A DNA stretch of 64,000 bases from assembly GCF_004005845.1 (NCBI RefSeq), contig NZ_SADE01000001.1, forward strand, positions 2,170,001 through 2,234,000, given 5' to 3'. The translations under genes were made by a program, and so were the position numbers. Source of the stretch: Hwanghaeella grinnelliae. Its GTDB lineage: Bacteria > Pseudomonadota > Alphaproteobacteria > UBA8366 > Aestuariispiraceae. The notes below the pieces were generated by a model. That model searched no databases. It saw only the letters and a list, made by a program, of their open reading frames with translations, and was not told where the DNA came from. Below, piece by piece: positions 38,269-47,034 of the stretch (within the stretch, counting starts at the first letter, position 1; the number at the start of each line of letters is the position of its first letter).

Positions 38269-38320
38269 CCCACTCCGTCGTACCAGGTGGTTTTGAGGCG
38301 CAGTCATGGACCATCAAGTT
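38269..38320 (-). pseudogene. guaA 3'-end remnant 1 (most distant)
   Basis: By hand alignment 40 of 52 bases match the last codons of guaA (49757 onward), in the same orientation. Read on the minus strand in the guaA frame it gives NLMVHDCASKPPGTTEWA, against [18 protein letters not shown] in intact GuaA. Similarity fades beyond this point. It lies just after the cyclase stop and is the left boundary of the tandem array. Confidence 0.8.
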
Positions 38321-38502
38321 GCCGCAGCCTGCCTTCTGTCTTCAGCACTTCTCCAGACAACAGGTCATAGCCTCCTCGCCCAGAAGCGCGATGTACAGAC
38401 TGATTTTCCAAATTGTTCAGTTTCAATGCCACCAACGCGCAAGGTATTCTGAAAGTGATTACAGTATGATAGGCAAAACCAAGGGCGTTTTAGGGAGACG
38501 GC

Positions 38503-40117
38503 ATGAAAAATGGGTTTGTTCTGGTTTCGCTCTTTCTCATGTGCACTCTCGTCCTACATCAAGGCGCCGCGGCACAGGCATCCAAGCCACAGTCTACCTC
38601 TCCAATAACCGCCGAATTGGAAAATGACATTCAATACGCTTGCGAGGCCTATCAGGATATCTTGGGGCACAAGCGGGACACTCTTTGTGTGCCGCTGTCA
38701 GAACGAGTATTACAGAAATCTGCTGACGCTTCAGGATTGGCCCCGGTACTCCAACGACTTCTTTACCTTGTTTGAAAAAGGTGAGGACTTCAGCGCCCCT
38801 GCCAACAGTTACGCCCTCAAGGTCGCACTGGGCCGTTCGCATTGCGCCGCGTGTTCAAAAAACAATTATTCAGGATGTTTGCGCAAAAAAAGCTCGGTCG
38901 AAGCGATGGTCGAGACGGTTCGGCTCATCTTCGCCGGGGAATTCGACCGGGGCAAAAAGGACGTCCATTACTCTCAGATCTTCTACGAATATGTCAGCGC
39001 CTATTCGGCCCATTGCAGACATCGGATCAAGAGCGGGACGCGGTTCGTCACGGAAGTGTACAAGAACGGCAGTTTCGAGGACAGGTATGAAACCGCTGTC
39101 GAGACTGAATTTGTCGACAGTTTCAAAAAACACGACCGGATAAGGTCAGACGCCCTCACCGCGGCAAGCGTCGGGGCCATCGGCCGTACGCTGAGTCAGT
39201 CGAACCCCTTCGATTTCGGATCTATCGTCAATGTCGTGGCCGAACGCGAGTTCCGCGCCAAGATTATGGAAATGAATGTCCAGCCGCATTGCGACAATGC
39301 GTCCGGCATGACCATGCACGAGAATTTCCGCCGCTTCGAATTCGGTCTGAAACCTCTGAAAAACGAAAACGCGCAGCGCATGATGCAGGCGCTTTAGAAC
39401 AAGGCCGCCAAGGAATCCCAAATTGAAGCACGGAATCGCGCCCGCATTCATGCAGCGAACAAGGTGGCCCATGCCCGCGCGTTAGAGAGGTGGCGCATAC
39501 GCGATGAAGAAAAGCAGAGGGTAAAGGCCCTTTCCTGCGCCGTGAAGGAGCTGGACAACAATTACGGGCCAATCCCGGAAGACACCCGGCGCAAGATCGC
39601 CAAACATCCGTCCTTAGCAGGCTTTTGGAAAGGAGTGTTTCATGGGCGGAAGGCAGAGTTGATGACCCGGACAGCGCACCGCGGGACCGAACTGTACGGA
39701 TTGATCTATTTCCCCGACCTCAACTGCGCATTACTGATGGAGTTCAGACCCTATCCAGGCCCACCGAGAATGCCGGAAAAGGTCGACGTCTACATAAACA
39801 AGGCCGCACTGAAGACAGGTTTCTGCAGCACCAAGCTCGGCCAGCACATCAACGCCGATCTCAGTGCCGGTTTCTTTCTATCGCCCGAAAGCAGCAAGCA
39901 AATGATCAAGATTGTGCCCAGCAATGCGAGTAAGCTCTTGAGCAGCGAAGCAGGACTGGATTTTTCGTCGAGCTGCGATGCTGTCACCTTCCAACCCGCG
40001 CCGCTGTCATCGGCATTTCGACGGTTGATCGACCAGGAAGTGGCTGGTTGGGAACGGTCCATTCCCTGGTGGATCCCCGGAAAAAGGGAATGGCAAAGTA
40101 TTCAGCAGGGCGGTTGA
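38503..40117 (+). pseudogene. Broken gene for a secreted protein (frameshift plus amber codon)
   Basis: The gene opens at ATG 38503, after GGGAG, with the signal peptide MKNGFVLVSLFLMCTLVLHQ. Coding sense moves to the +1 frame somewhere around 38680-38705 (frame 1 ends by 38775; frame 2 continues CQNEYYRNLLTLQDWPRYSN). An in-frame TAG at 39395-39397 interrupts it, after which the same frame continues to 40117. Joined, the product would be about 535 aa, rich in charged helices with scattered cysteines. I recognise no family. Sequencing error or recoding are less likely alternatives given two lesions and the nearby cyclase relic. Confidence 0.65.
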
Positions 40118-40197
40118 CGGCGGCCGAAGACTGACTGTCAGGGAAGATCAAACTGTTCGCGACAAGGTTACGTTGTTGGTCGCAAAGGTTCATTCGG

Positions 40198-40347
40198 CGT
40201 TCGATCGATTCCAACAGAAAGCTCAGCTATTCAGTTTAAGGCGACGCCGTGAATCTTGCCTCACGCCTCGAACACCAGAACAAAGAAGGCTGCAAATTTG
40301 GCATATTTTCACATGTTTTAACGGAACAGCTAGTTCTTCTAGCCTAG
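40198..40347 (+). pseudogene. Adenylate/guanylate cyclase remnant
   Basis: Reading from 40210 gives SNRKLSYSV, then TAA, then GDAVNLASRLEHQNKE, and a stop at 40345. This matches the catalytic C-terminal motif of the intact cyclase at 36773 (ERLSYTVHGDAVNLASRLE) with a stop codon replacing His. About 39 of 45 bases match the region 38058-38103 by eye. It is a fragment of a second cyclase gene. Confidence 0.75.
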
Positions 40348-40464
40348 CTATTCCATGCGAACCTTCTGAAGTTTGTTAGGCACGACGTGAGTTGCTTTTT
40401 CCATGTGTTCTCGTAGCAGCTTTCATGTGTAACTACGTGCCTTCGTCAAAATTTGTGCAACTTA

Positions 40465-42420
40465 CTAACGATTGAAAAAAGACGATACAGCTCTAATAAT
40501 TTTTTGGGCTCCATGGTAGTTCACATGATTAAAATCAGAATACAAAACAAGTCCGTCTTCATTATATTGATAGCATTTATCTTCATCGCAAAATAGGCTT
40601 TTCGTATTCACATAGCTTACGTTTGGCGACGAGTGTCTATTAAATACCGAAAATACTGCCTGGTTCCGCTCATCATATTCCGACACTGATATTGACGGCA
40701 AAGATCGTACCGCTTCTCTAATCGGCTCCTCTTGACTGAATAGTAACCTACGGCCAACCCAATCGTGAGCATAGTAGTGAAACTCAGGCACTGGCTCTAT
40801 AATTATTACTCTCTTGTTCGATGCTGAAAGCGTTTCGAAGGTGTTAGCAAATGAGCGTTTAAACAACTCGATATTATCAGATGGCGATTCTGCGCGTCCT
40901 AAATTATCAGCCCAAAGTCTTGGCTTGTCATTGCCCCTGTAACCTGTAGTGTAATTAGCCCATTCGGCAGCAATTATAATAGTCGATATATTTTCAGATG
41001 CGATAGCATGATTAATTGCTGTTTGGATAGTTTCAGCACAATCGCCTCTAGAATCTGAAAAACCGTTCAACAACGGCGCACAGTATCCGCCACTAACTGC
41101 AAGAGCAGATCTATTTTTACTGATTAGAAAATCATTTGCCGCATCAAATAGCGCTCCAGCATGAGAGTCGCCTATTATCGCAATCTCCAAAGAACCATCG
41201 CCTATAATACAGAAATTATTCTCTCTTAGCTGAGCTTCCGAGCGCCTTCCTTCATTGTGACAATAGGTGTCTCCAACAACAGGAATGCTTCGTAAGTATT
41301 CCCATGATGCAATTCTATTCTCAAAGCCGTTTGCGAAATGACCATAAAGACCCAAACCAAAAGGAATAAAAAGCATAATCATTGACGATGTATACACTAG
41401 CTTTCGACTTACCTTATTGCGATTTCTAAAAGGAATTTCAATATACTTCCAACTCAAATATGCCAACACTAAAGAAGTTAAGCTAAGGGTTAACATCAAT
41501 GCTTCTGGTGGATGATCTAACAATCTTATTCTTGCGAACGCAAATAGAGGCTGATGCCAGAGATAGGCCGAATAACTTATTAAACCAATGCCAACAAATG
41601 CCTTTGAACTTAGTATTTTTGCTGCAAGTGTTTCCCTATCCGCATAGAGAATAAGAAGAACAACACCAAACACAGGCACTAACGCGTACAGGCTAGGGAA
41701 TGGGATTTCCTCATCGTAAAAAAATATACAAAAGACGATTATAGCTAAGCCAAATAATGCTAAGAAACTATTTTTCTTCACCCCATTTTTCTGTACTAAG
41801 AACGCTGCGATAGAACCGGAAAACAGTTCCCAAGCTCGCGTAGGTGCAAGATAGAAGTTAGCAATTTCTGTGTTACGCCAACCCCATTCGCTCAGTAACA
41901 AGCTGATTGTTGCCATTACAACAATCATCCAAAACACTCTGTTCTTTCCAAATCTCCAGGCGAAAATTAATAAGATAGGAAACAACACATAGTATTGTTC
42001 CTCAACTGCTAAGCTCCATGTATGCAGCAAAGGTTTTTCTTCCGCAGCAGCATCAAAATAGCCACTCTCGCGCCAAAACAGTATATTTGATGCGAACAAG
42101 CTGACTGCAACAAGACTTTGCGAAAAGTCTTTCATCTGGGTGGGCAGCATCCACATCCAAGCAAAAGGGATGCACACAAGGATTACAAAAAAAAGTGCTG
42201 GCAAAATTCGTCGTGCACGTCTCTCATAGAATTTAGCAATACTGAATCGTTTATTCTCGATGTCTTCAACTAGAATTGTGGTAATCAAGTAACCACTAAT
42301 TACAAAGAACACATCAACGCCTACAAAACCTCCACCAAACAGTTCAAATCCAGCATGGAAGAGTATTACGGGGACGACAGCCAGGGCTCGCAATCCATCA
42401 ATTTCAGCGCGATACTTCAA
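40465..42420 (-). CDS. Acyltransferase-3 / SGNH membrane O-acyltransferase
   Basis: The product is 651 aa, starting at a TTG with AGGA upstream. Residues 1-340 hold about ten helices and the acyltransferase-3 opening RAEIDGLRALAVVPVILFHA. The C-terminal SGNH hydrolase-like domain has IIGDSHAGAL (catalytic Ser) and DFNH (Asp/His pair near 630). Such OafB-like enzymes acetylate O-antigen or exopolysaccharide sugars. The gene is strongly AT-rich compared with its neighbours, indicating recent transfer. It follows the H-NS-like gene by 41 bases. Confidence 0.87.
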   Translation of the reverse strand: MKYRAEIDGLRALAVVPVILFHAGFELFGGGFVGVDVFFVISGYLITTILVEDIENKRFSIAKFYERRARRILPALFFVILVCIPFAWMWMLPTQMKDFSQSLVAVSLFASNILFWRESGYFDAAAEEKPLLHTWSLAVEEQYYVLFPILLIFAWRFGKNRVFWMIVVMATISLLLSEWGWRNTEIANFYLAPTRAWELFSGSIAAFLVQKNGVKKNSFLALFGLAIIVFCIFFYDEEIPFPSLYALVPVFGVVLLILYADRETLAAKILSSKAFVGIGLISYSAYLWHQPLFAFARIRLLDHPPEALMLTLSLTSLVLAYLSWKYIEIPFRNRNKVSRKLVYTSSMIMLFIPFGLGLYGHFANGFENRIASWEYLRSIPVVGDTYCHNEGRRSEAQLRENNFCIIGDGSLEIAIIGDSHAGALFDAANDFLISKNRSALAVSGGYCAPLLNGFSDSRGDCAETIQTAINHAIASENISTIIIAAEWANYTTGYRGNDKPRLWADNLGRAESPSDNIELFKRSFANTFETLSASNKRVIIIEPVPEFHYYAHDWVGRRLLFSQEEPIREAVRSLPSISVSEYDERNQAVFSVFNRHSSPNVSYVNTKSLFCDEDKCYQYNEDGLVLYSDFNHVNYHGAQKIIRAVSSFFNR

Positions 42421-42461
42421 GTTAACAATCCTGCGTTTATCAATTTATTTTTTGCCGAGCT

Positions 42462-42644
42462 TTACTTTTCTTTTGTTTTCCTACCTGCAGCAAGAGAGCC
42501 TTTCAGCATGCCAGCCGTAAAACCAAACTCCTTGCAAAGACGCTTTACTTCTTTCAGAGCGTTCGCACGTTCGTTCTTCTTAGCTTCAACCATCTGCTCT
42601 TGGATCGCTTCCATTTCAGCTTTCAATTCGTCATAAGATTTCAT
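42462..42644 (-). CDS. Short H-NS-like protein lacking the DNA-binding motif
   Basis: The product is 60 aa, with GGAGGT before the ATG. It is nearly all coiled coil (ELKAEMEAIQEQMVEAKKNE) followed by CKEFGFTAGMLKGSLAAGRK, matching the N-terminal oligomerisation and linker part of alphaproteobacterial H-NS-type proteins. The C-terminal GRGRP-type DNA-binding motif is absent, and it does not appear in the bases after the stop. It may be a truncated H-NS that dampens silencing, as known for some island-borne proteins, or a distinct short family. Confidence 0.6.
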   Translation of the reverse strand: MKSYDELKAEMEAIQEQMVEAKKNERANALKEVKRLCKEFGFTAGMLKGSLAAGRKTKEK

Positions 42645-42876
42645 CTCGCACCTCCGTTGGTTAAGTTGTTAGCCTTATATTATGCATTTGTTAGTAGGGC
42701 GAATAGCATCCGTAGTGCTGTAGTTTATTGGTACATACATCTAACGTATCCACGCTAGGTTTAACACGGTTGAACCGTAGCGTTTTGGCATCGACGCTCA
42801 AAGACAATAGCTTCGTAAGTGCGGCAAAAAACATGACGTGTGATAAATCTGTTGCTGATGAAACTGCAGAAGCTAC

Positions 42877-43012
42877 TCCCGCTCTATCATGGCAACGGTT
42901 TGAATGTGCGGTTGCAAACCACGCAGTTGATGTCGCTCACCTCGTTGATAATCCGGGTCGCGCAGACCAATAGGAAGCTATGCTCGAAGGCACAACTGCC
43001 GGCGGCCATGCC
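42877..43012 (-). pseudogene. guaA 3'-end remnant 2
   Basis: This 136-base stretch aligns to 49757-49893 with one single-base gap and about 74% identity by hand count. In the guaA frame the minus strand reads GMAAGSCAFEHSFL then [11 protein letters not shown], against [14 protein letters not shown] and [11 protein letters not shown] in GuaA. The last codons are scrambled by the gap. An open frame on the plus strand across it is not a gene. Confidence 0.8.
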
Positions 43013-43024
43013 CGCGGGCGGGAT

Positions 43025-43054
43025 GGAAGGGCGCGGCGATAGTCGCGCCCTTCC
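43025..43054 (-). terminator. Strong hairpin after SDR gene
   Basis: Perfect 11-base arms GGAAGGGCGCG and CGCGCCCTTCC surround an eight-base loop, nine bases past the SDR stop. There is no T-run after it, so it is a likely 3'-end structure but not a classic intrinsic terminator. Confidence 0.55.
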
Positions 43055-43062
43055 CCGGGACC

Positions 43063-43809
43063 TCAAACCTGCGCCAAACCGCCATCCGCGAAGACCTCGC
43101 TTCCGGTCATGACCGCGCTTTCATCCGATGCGAGGAAAAGCGCCACATTCGCGACATCCGCGGGTTCCGCAATCCGCCCCGCCGGTGTCTGTTCGATCAA
43201 GGCGTCGTACAGCACGTTGTCGCCAACCGCCGCCGCAACCCCGTGAAGGCCCGGCGTGGATGTTGCGCCCGGCGACAGAACATTGACACGAATGCCGGTG
43301 CCTTTCAGGTCAAGCGCCCAACTGCGCACCAGGTTGCGAACCGCCGCCTTCGTCGCGCTGTAAACACTGAAGGCCGGGGTTCCCATCGACCCGGTGGTCG
43401 ACCCGGTGAGGATCACAGAGGCGCCCGCCTGCATCAGCGGCAAGGCTTTTTGCACGGTGAAGACCACGCCCTTCACGTTCACGCCGAAGGTCAAATCGAA
43501 GGAGGCTTCGGTGATCTGCCCCAATGGCTCCAACTGTGCCAGACCGGCATTGGCGAACAAGACGTCAATGCGTCCATGCCCTGCCCGGACGGTCTCGATC
43601 AAACGGTCCAAATCCTCTTGCCGCGTGACATCACCTTGAACCGGGGTCACCGCGGAGCCGATTTCCGCGACAGCTTTTTCCAGTTCGTCCTGACGCCGTC
43701 CGGTGATGTAGACATGCGCGCCTTCCGCAACGAACCGTTTGGCCGCAGCCAGTCCGATTCCACTGTTGCCCCCTGTGACGACGGCAATCTTTCCTTCCAG
43801 TTTACCCAT
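43063..43809 (-). CDS. Short-chain dehydrogenase/reductase
   Basis: The product is 248 aa, classical SDR length. TGGNSGIG binds the cofactor, NAG follows at about 90, and the catalytic set is Ser in LTGSTTGS, with YSATK. It reduces or oxidises an unknown carbonyl or alcohol using NAD(P). It is divergent from an HxlR-type regulator, a pairing typical of redox- or electrophile-responsive oxidoreductases. Confidence 0.85.
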   Translation of the reverse strand: MGKLEGKIAVVTGGNSGIGLAAAKRFVAEGAHVYITGRRQDELEKAVAEIGSAVTPVQGDVTRQEDLDRLIETVRAGHGRIDVLFANAGLAQLEPLGQITEASFDLTFGVNVKGVVFTVQKALPLMQAGASVILTGSTTGSMGTPAFSVYSATKAAVRNLVRSWALDLKGTGIRVNVLSPGATSTPGLHGVAAAVGDNVLYDALIEQTPAGRIAEPADVANVALFLASDESAVMTGSEVFADGGLAQV

Positions 43810-43880
43810 AACAGCAACCTCGTTTGTGATCTGGTTAGTGATGATGAGGTTGAAGTGTGGATGCGCATTGCTATCTACCA

Positions 43881-43902
43881 GTATGCACCATTTGGTAAGT
43901 AC
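43881..43902. promoter_or_regulatory. Operator candidate between SDR and hxlR-type genes
   Basis: ACCA-TT-TGGT is a perfect ten-base palindrome, extended by GTA and TAC at both ends to 22 bases with three-base gaps. It lies 26 bases before the regulator start, where an HxlR dimer would be expected to bind. Confidence 0.5.
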
Positions 43903-43927
43903 CTAAAAAAACGGAAAGGCCATTCGA

Positions 43928-44305
43928 ATGACAACCCGGTTCAATTGCGGTTTGGAAGCCGTCCTCTCGGTCATCGGCGGCAAGTGGAAGCCGTTGATCG
44001 TGTTCTATCTTGTGGACCAGACCAGGCGTTATGGAGAGTTGCGCCGCGCCATCGGGCGGGTCAGCGATAAGGTCTTGATCCAACAGTTGAAGGATTTGGA
44101 GGCCGACGGAATCGTCCTGCGCGTGGATCATGGGGAAATCCCGCCCAAGGTGGAATATTCCCTCACCCCGTTCGGCAATAGCCTCGCCCAAGCGCTCAGG
44201 AACCTGTGCGAATGGGGCACGCAGCATACCGACGAGCTGGCCGCTATCGCCGACCGACGCCAACCGGACGCAACACCGCCGCGCAAGGCCGCCGACGCAG
44301 CCTAG
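43928..44305 (+). CDS. HxlR-family winged-helix regulator
   Basis: The product is 125 aa, with GGAAAGG before the ATG. FNCGLEAVLSVIGGKWKPLIVFYL contains the N-terminal Cys and GGKW motif typical of the family, in which the Cys often senses electrophiles or oxidants. RYGELRRAIGRVSDKVLIQQLKDL is the DNA-reading part. It probably represses the divergent SDR gene and itself. Confidence 0.85.
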   Translation: MTTRFNCGLEAVLSVIGGKWKPLIVFYLVDQTRRYGELRRAIGRVSDKVLIQQLKDLEADGIVLRVDHGEIPPKVEYSLTPFGNSLAQALRNLCEWGTQHTDELAAIADRRQPDATPPRKAADAA

Positions 44306-44334
44306 CACCGGCTGGTTACAAACCCCGCGCCGCG

Positions 44335-45993
44335 CTACTCGCCGATATTCTTCTCAAGGATCGGAAGGCTCTCAATGCGCTGCGCAATGATCCACTTGTT
44401 TAACGGGGTCGTCGGTCCGCCGCGGCTGTATTTCTTCAGCGTAGAATAGAAGATGACGAATTTGTCGCCCATCGCCTCCGCCGTCGCGACCTGGAATTCG
44501 TCCCATTCGTAGAAATAGGTCGTCTCCGTCCCTTTCAGGGTGATCGTGCCCGACAGGCTGACATCGACATCGTCGAATTCCGTCTCGCTGGTTTCCTTCT
44601 CCAGATGCCGAAGGCCGGCATTGATGACGAGCCGTTTCACCTCACCCACCTCATAGTCGGGGCGCGCCAGGGTATCCCGGGCGATTTCCAGCAAGTCGTC
44701 ATCGTCGGAATCCGGCTCCGGCATCCTGACATTTTCCAGTGCCGCCGCACGCGTCGCCTCCAGAGCCTCCAGGGCCGCGTTGTATCGTTCGAACACCTGC
44801 TTGTGCGCCGCCAACTGTTCCCGCTTAAGCATCTTGTCGAACGCCATTGCCACCGCTGCCACCCAGCGATGCTCCTTCAGCATTTTCGGAAGATCCTCTT
44901 CCGCATTTCCTCCCAACAAGCGGTATTGACCCTTCTCGGTGGTGGGATCGAGCGCCTCGAAGGCTTCAACGGAGCCAATATTCGAAGCCACCTGCGCATC
45001 GATATTGGTGGAAAACGTCGTCAGTTCGCTGTCGATCTGCCGGACATTGTCCGCATATCCATGCTCAAGGCGTCGGACATCCTGCGCGTCGTAGGGCGCC
45101 CCTTGAGTGACCGTGCCCGGATTGTTCGGCAGATAGGCGCGTTTCTTGATTTCCGCCAATTCCTTGTACTGCTCCACCGACGTCTTCCGAACCTCGGCCA
45201 GTGATGCCACCCATTCCGGCACGGCATTCCCCGGATAAGGATAGGCCGGTGTCTGGGGCACGCGGGGGAAGGCATTGTCCATGGCTTTCAACCTCGCCTG
45301 AACGTCACCCAGGGCCGCCAATTCCTTCGCCGCATGATCTTTCCCGAAGGCGATCATGTTGCGCAAAACCTGCAACGCCCCCGCAGCAGCCTCGACATCC
45401 GGGTCGGCGGCGAATTGATCGTATTTCGCCAGTTGCTCCGTAAAATAGGCGTCCCGCTGCTCAAGTCGCGCCACGTAATCCCCATCCTGAAACGGCATTG
45501 CGCCGTTCTGATCCGTCGTCTGAGAAAGGCTCTCGATATCCCGCTTGAGTTTCTTGATGCGGACACGCTGTTGCGAAATCATGGTTTCGCCCGTGCTCGG
45601 CGCGGTCGTCGCGGGGGGCGATGTCGTTGCGCCGGATGCCGAAGACTGAGGGGCAGACTGTACCTTGGCGGAACCATCCAACACCGCTTTGAGCTGCGCC
45701 ACCAGCGCCTCGTAGCGTGCATTGGCCTCAGTCCAGGACGGATCGGCCTTGTGATCGGAACCGTCGAGCCGCTGGCGGGTGAGCTTCAGTAGTTTCAGCG
45801 TCCTGTTGGCCGTCGACTTCGATACAGTGCTGCCCGAACTCAACTGGCCTTCGAACCGGTCCAGATCGGCGACCGCCCCGGCAATATTGGAATCGGCAGG
45901 CTCAGCCGCAGTTGCTAGCGGAGCAAGAAAAGCGGTCGCGGCCCAAAAGAGCAGCACCAACAAAAACTTAGGAGAACGGCTGAGACAGGGCAT
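44335..45993 (-). CDS. Secreted coiled-coil-rich protein, unknown function
   Basis: The product is 552 aa from the ATG at 45993, whose first 30 residues are a signal peptide (FLLVLLFWAATAFLAPLATA); the frame opens at a GTG at 46038. A Ser/Thr/Pro/Ala linker lies near residues 110-135. The rest is mostly charged helices with coiled-coil character and an acidic DSDDDDLLE patch. No cysteine pattern or catalytic motif is evident. It should be periplasmic or exported. It is the only large gene between guaA remnants 2 and 3 that I cannot assign. Confidence 0.65.
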   Translation of the reverse strand: MPCLSRSPKFLLVLLFWAATAFLAPLATAAEPADSNIAGAVADLDRFEGQLSSGSTVSKSTANRTLKLLKLTRQRLDGSDHKADPSWTEANARYEALVAQLKAVLDGSAKVQSAPQSSASGATTSPPATTAPSTGETMISQQRVRIKKLKRDIESLSQTTDQNGAMPFQDGDYVARLEQRDAYFTEQLAKYDQFAADPDVEAAAGALQVLRNMIAFGKDHAAKELAALGDVQARLKAMDNAFPRVPQTPAYPYPGNAVPEWVASLAEVRKTSVEQYKELAEIKKRAYLPNNPGTVTQGAPYDAQDVRRLEHGYADNVRQIDSELTTFSTNIDAQVASNIGSVEAFEALDPTTEKGQYRLLGGNAEEDLPKMLKEHRWVAAVAMAFDKMLKREQLAAHKQVFERYNAALEALEATRAAALENVRMPEPDSDDDDLLEIARDTLARPDYEVGEVKRLVINAGLRHLEKETSETEFDDVDVSLSGTITLKGTETTYFYEWDEFQVATAEAMGDKFVIFYSTLKKYSRGGPTTPLNKWIIAQRIESLPILEKNIGE

Positions 45994-46169
45994 AGGGGGA
46001 AACTCGCACAATTGTGTCCACGGAAGCGGCGAAACCACCAGTGCCGATCAGACAGACGCCTGCGGTACCGTCCATGGAACCATAAGCGCGCTCATCAGTC
46101 CCCCCCGACTGGTTTACCCAGCCAGGATCAAGGAAACAGAGGTGTTGAGTCCAGCGGGAAATACCCCTA

Positions 46170-46275
46170 TTCCCACTCAATCGTCCCCGGCGGCTTCGAC
46201 GTGCAGTCGTAAACCACCCGGTCGCCGCCCTCACCTCGTTGATGAGGCGGTTCGCTCAGGCCGACAGGAAACTGT
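46170..46275 (-). pseudogene. guaA 3'-end remnant 3 (nearest to guaA)
   Basis: About 87% of roughly 105 bases match the guaA end at 49757-49861 by hand. The minus strand encodes [18 protein letters not shown] followed by TAG at 46167; one missing base shifts the upstream frame. The remnant ends exactly where the stop codon of the SnoaL-type gene begins (46276), marking a sharp junction. Confidence 0.85.
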
Positions 46276-47034
46276 CTATTCGATGACCTTGGAAACCTCA
46301 AAATAGCTGTCGTCCAAAATGCCCTGCAGACGGTGGCGGACGTGATCTCGAAACAAGAAGGTGACCGGCATGGGTTGCATGAAGACTTCCAATGACGCCA
46401 TCTCTCCGGACATGTTGAACCGAAGCAACGCGGCCATTTCTGCGGCAAACCCCTCAACCGAGCCGGTCCAATAGCTGAGGCGTCTTGCGCCGGCGCCGAG
46501 GCTTGGCCCAAGCTCTCGCGTGCCGTAAATGGCCGCGGCATGGCCGACCACCGTTTTTACCAGTTCAGCACCCTGCGGCTCGCGGTGCAGGATTGGGCTG
46601 GCGAACACCGCGTCTTGAGCAACGGCGAACGGAAAATGCGGATCCACCGGCGCGGCCTTGTCGAATGCCCGGCTTCGGGGAATATCGGAGGGTACAGTCC
46701 AAATCCCCTCCGGCGCTTTCGCACGGTTGGCCGCGGCCCAGCTTTCCGCTTCGTGGACCGGACGCACCATGATGCGCAACTCTCTCACCTCGCCGCCATG
46801 TATTAAAGCCAACGTGCAGCCATGAAGCTCGGAGCCTGAGAGCTTCCACAACGTTGCCACTGCCGCCTCCCCTTGCAGGGTTTCAATTTCCTCCAGCGGG
46901 CCTGGAACGGTCGCGACGATCTCAGCTAAGGCTTGGGAAACCTTCTCCGAACCGATTATCTCGTCGCGCCTGAACGGATGTTTCAATGTAGCGTCCTGGG
47001 CGATGGGAAGGTTCGGGACGAGTAGTCCGCTCAT
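46276..47034 (-). CDS. Tandem SnoaL/NTF2-like protein
   Basis: The product is 252 aa and looks like two cone-shaped NTF2-type domains (about 10-95 and 125-235), suggested by matching segments such as GGEVRELRIMVRPVHEAE in the first and GEMASLEVFMQPMP in the second. Its start overlaps the SDR stop by four bases. Such domains serve as isomerases, dehydratases or ligand binders. The role in this thiolase/SDR cassette is unknown. Its stop codon is formed right at the guaA remnant junction, so the tail could be altered. Confidence 0.6.
   Translation of the reverse strand: MSGLLVPNLPIAQDATLKHPFRRDEIIGSEKVSQALAEIVATVPGPLEEIETLQGEAAVATLWKLSGSELHGCTLALIHGGEVRELRIMVRPVHEAESWAAANRAKAPEGIWTVPSDIPRSRAFDKAAPVDPHFPFAVAQDAVFASPILHREPQGAELVKTVVGHAAAIYGTRELGPSLGAGARRLSYWTGSVEGFAAEMAALLRFNMSGEMASLEVFMQPMPVTFLFRDHVRHRLQGILDDSYFEVSKVIE

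Noticed and set aside
39395-39397. Pyrrolysine or programmed readthrough at the amber codon
   Set aside because: The same gene also has a frameshift, and no readthrough machinery or context is visible; decay is simpler.
42728-42973. Plus-strand open frame of 81 codons near the H-NS-like gene
   Set aside because: Part of it runs antisense through guaA remnant 2, and it has no ribosome site.
45968-46234. Minus-strand open frame of 88 codons spanning guaA remnant 3
   Set aside because: It overlaps the remnant and the 5' end of the secreted protein gene and shows no family signal.
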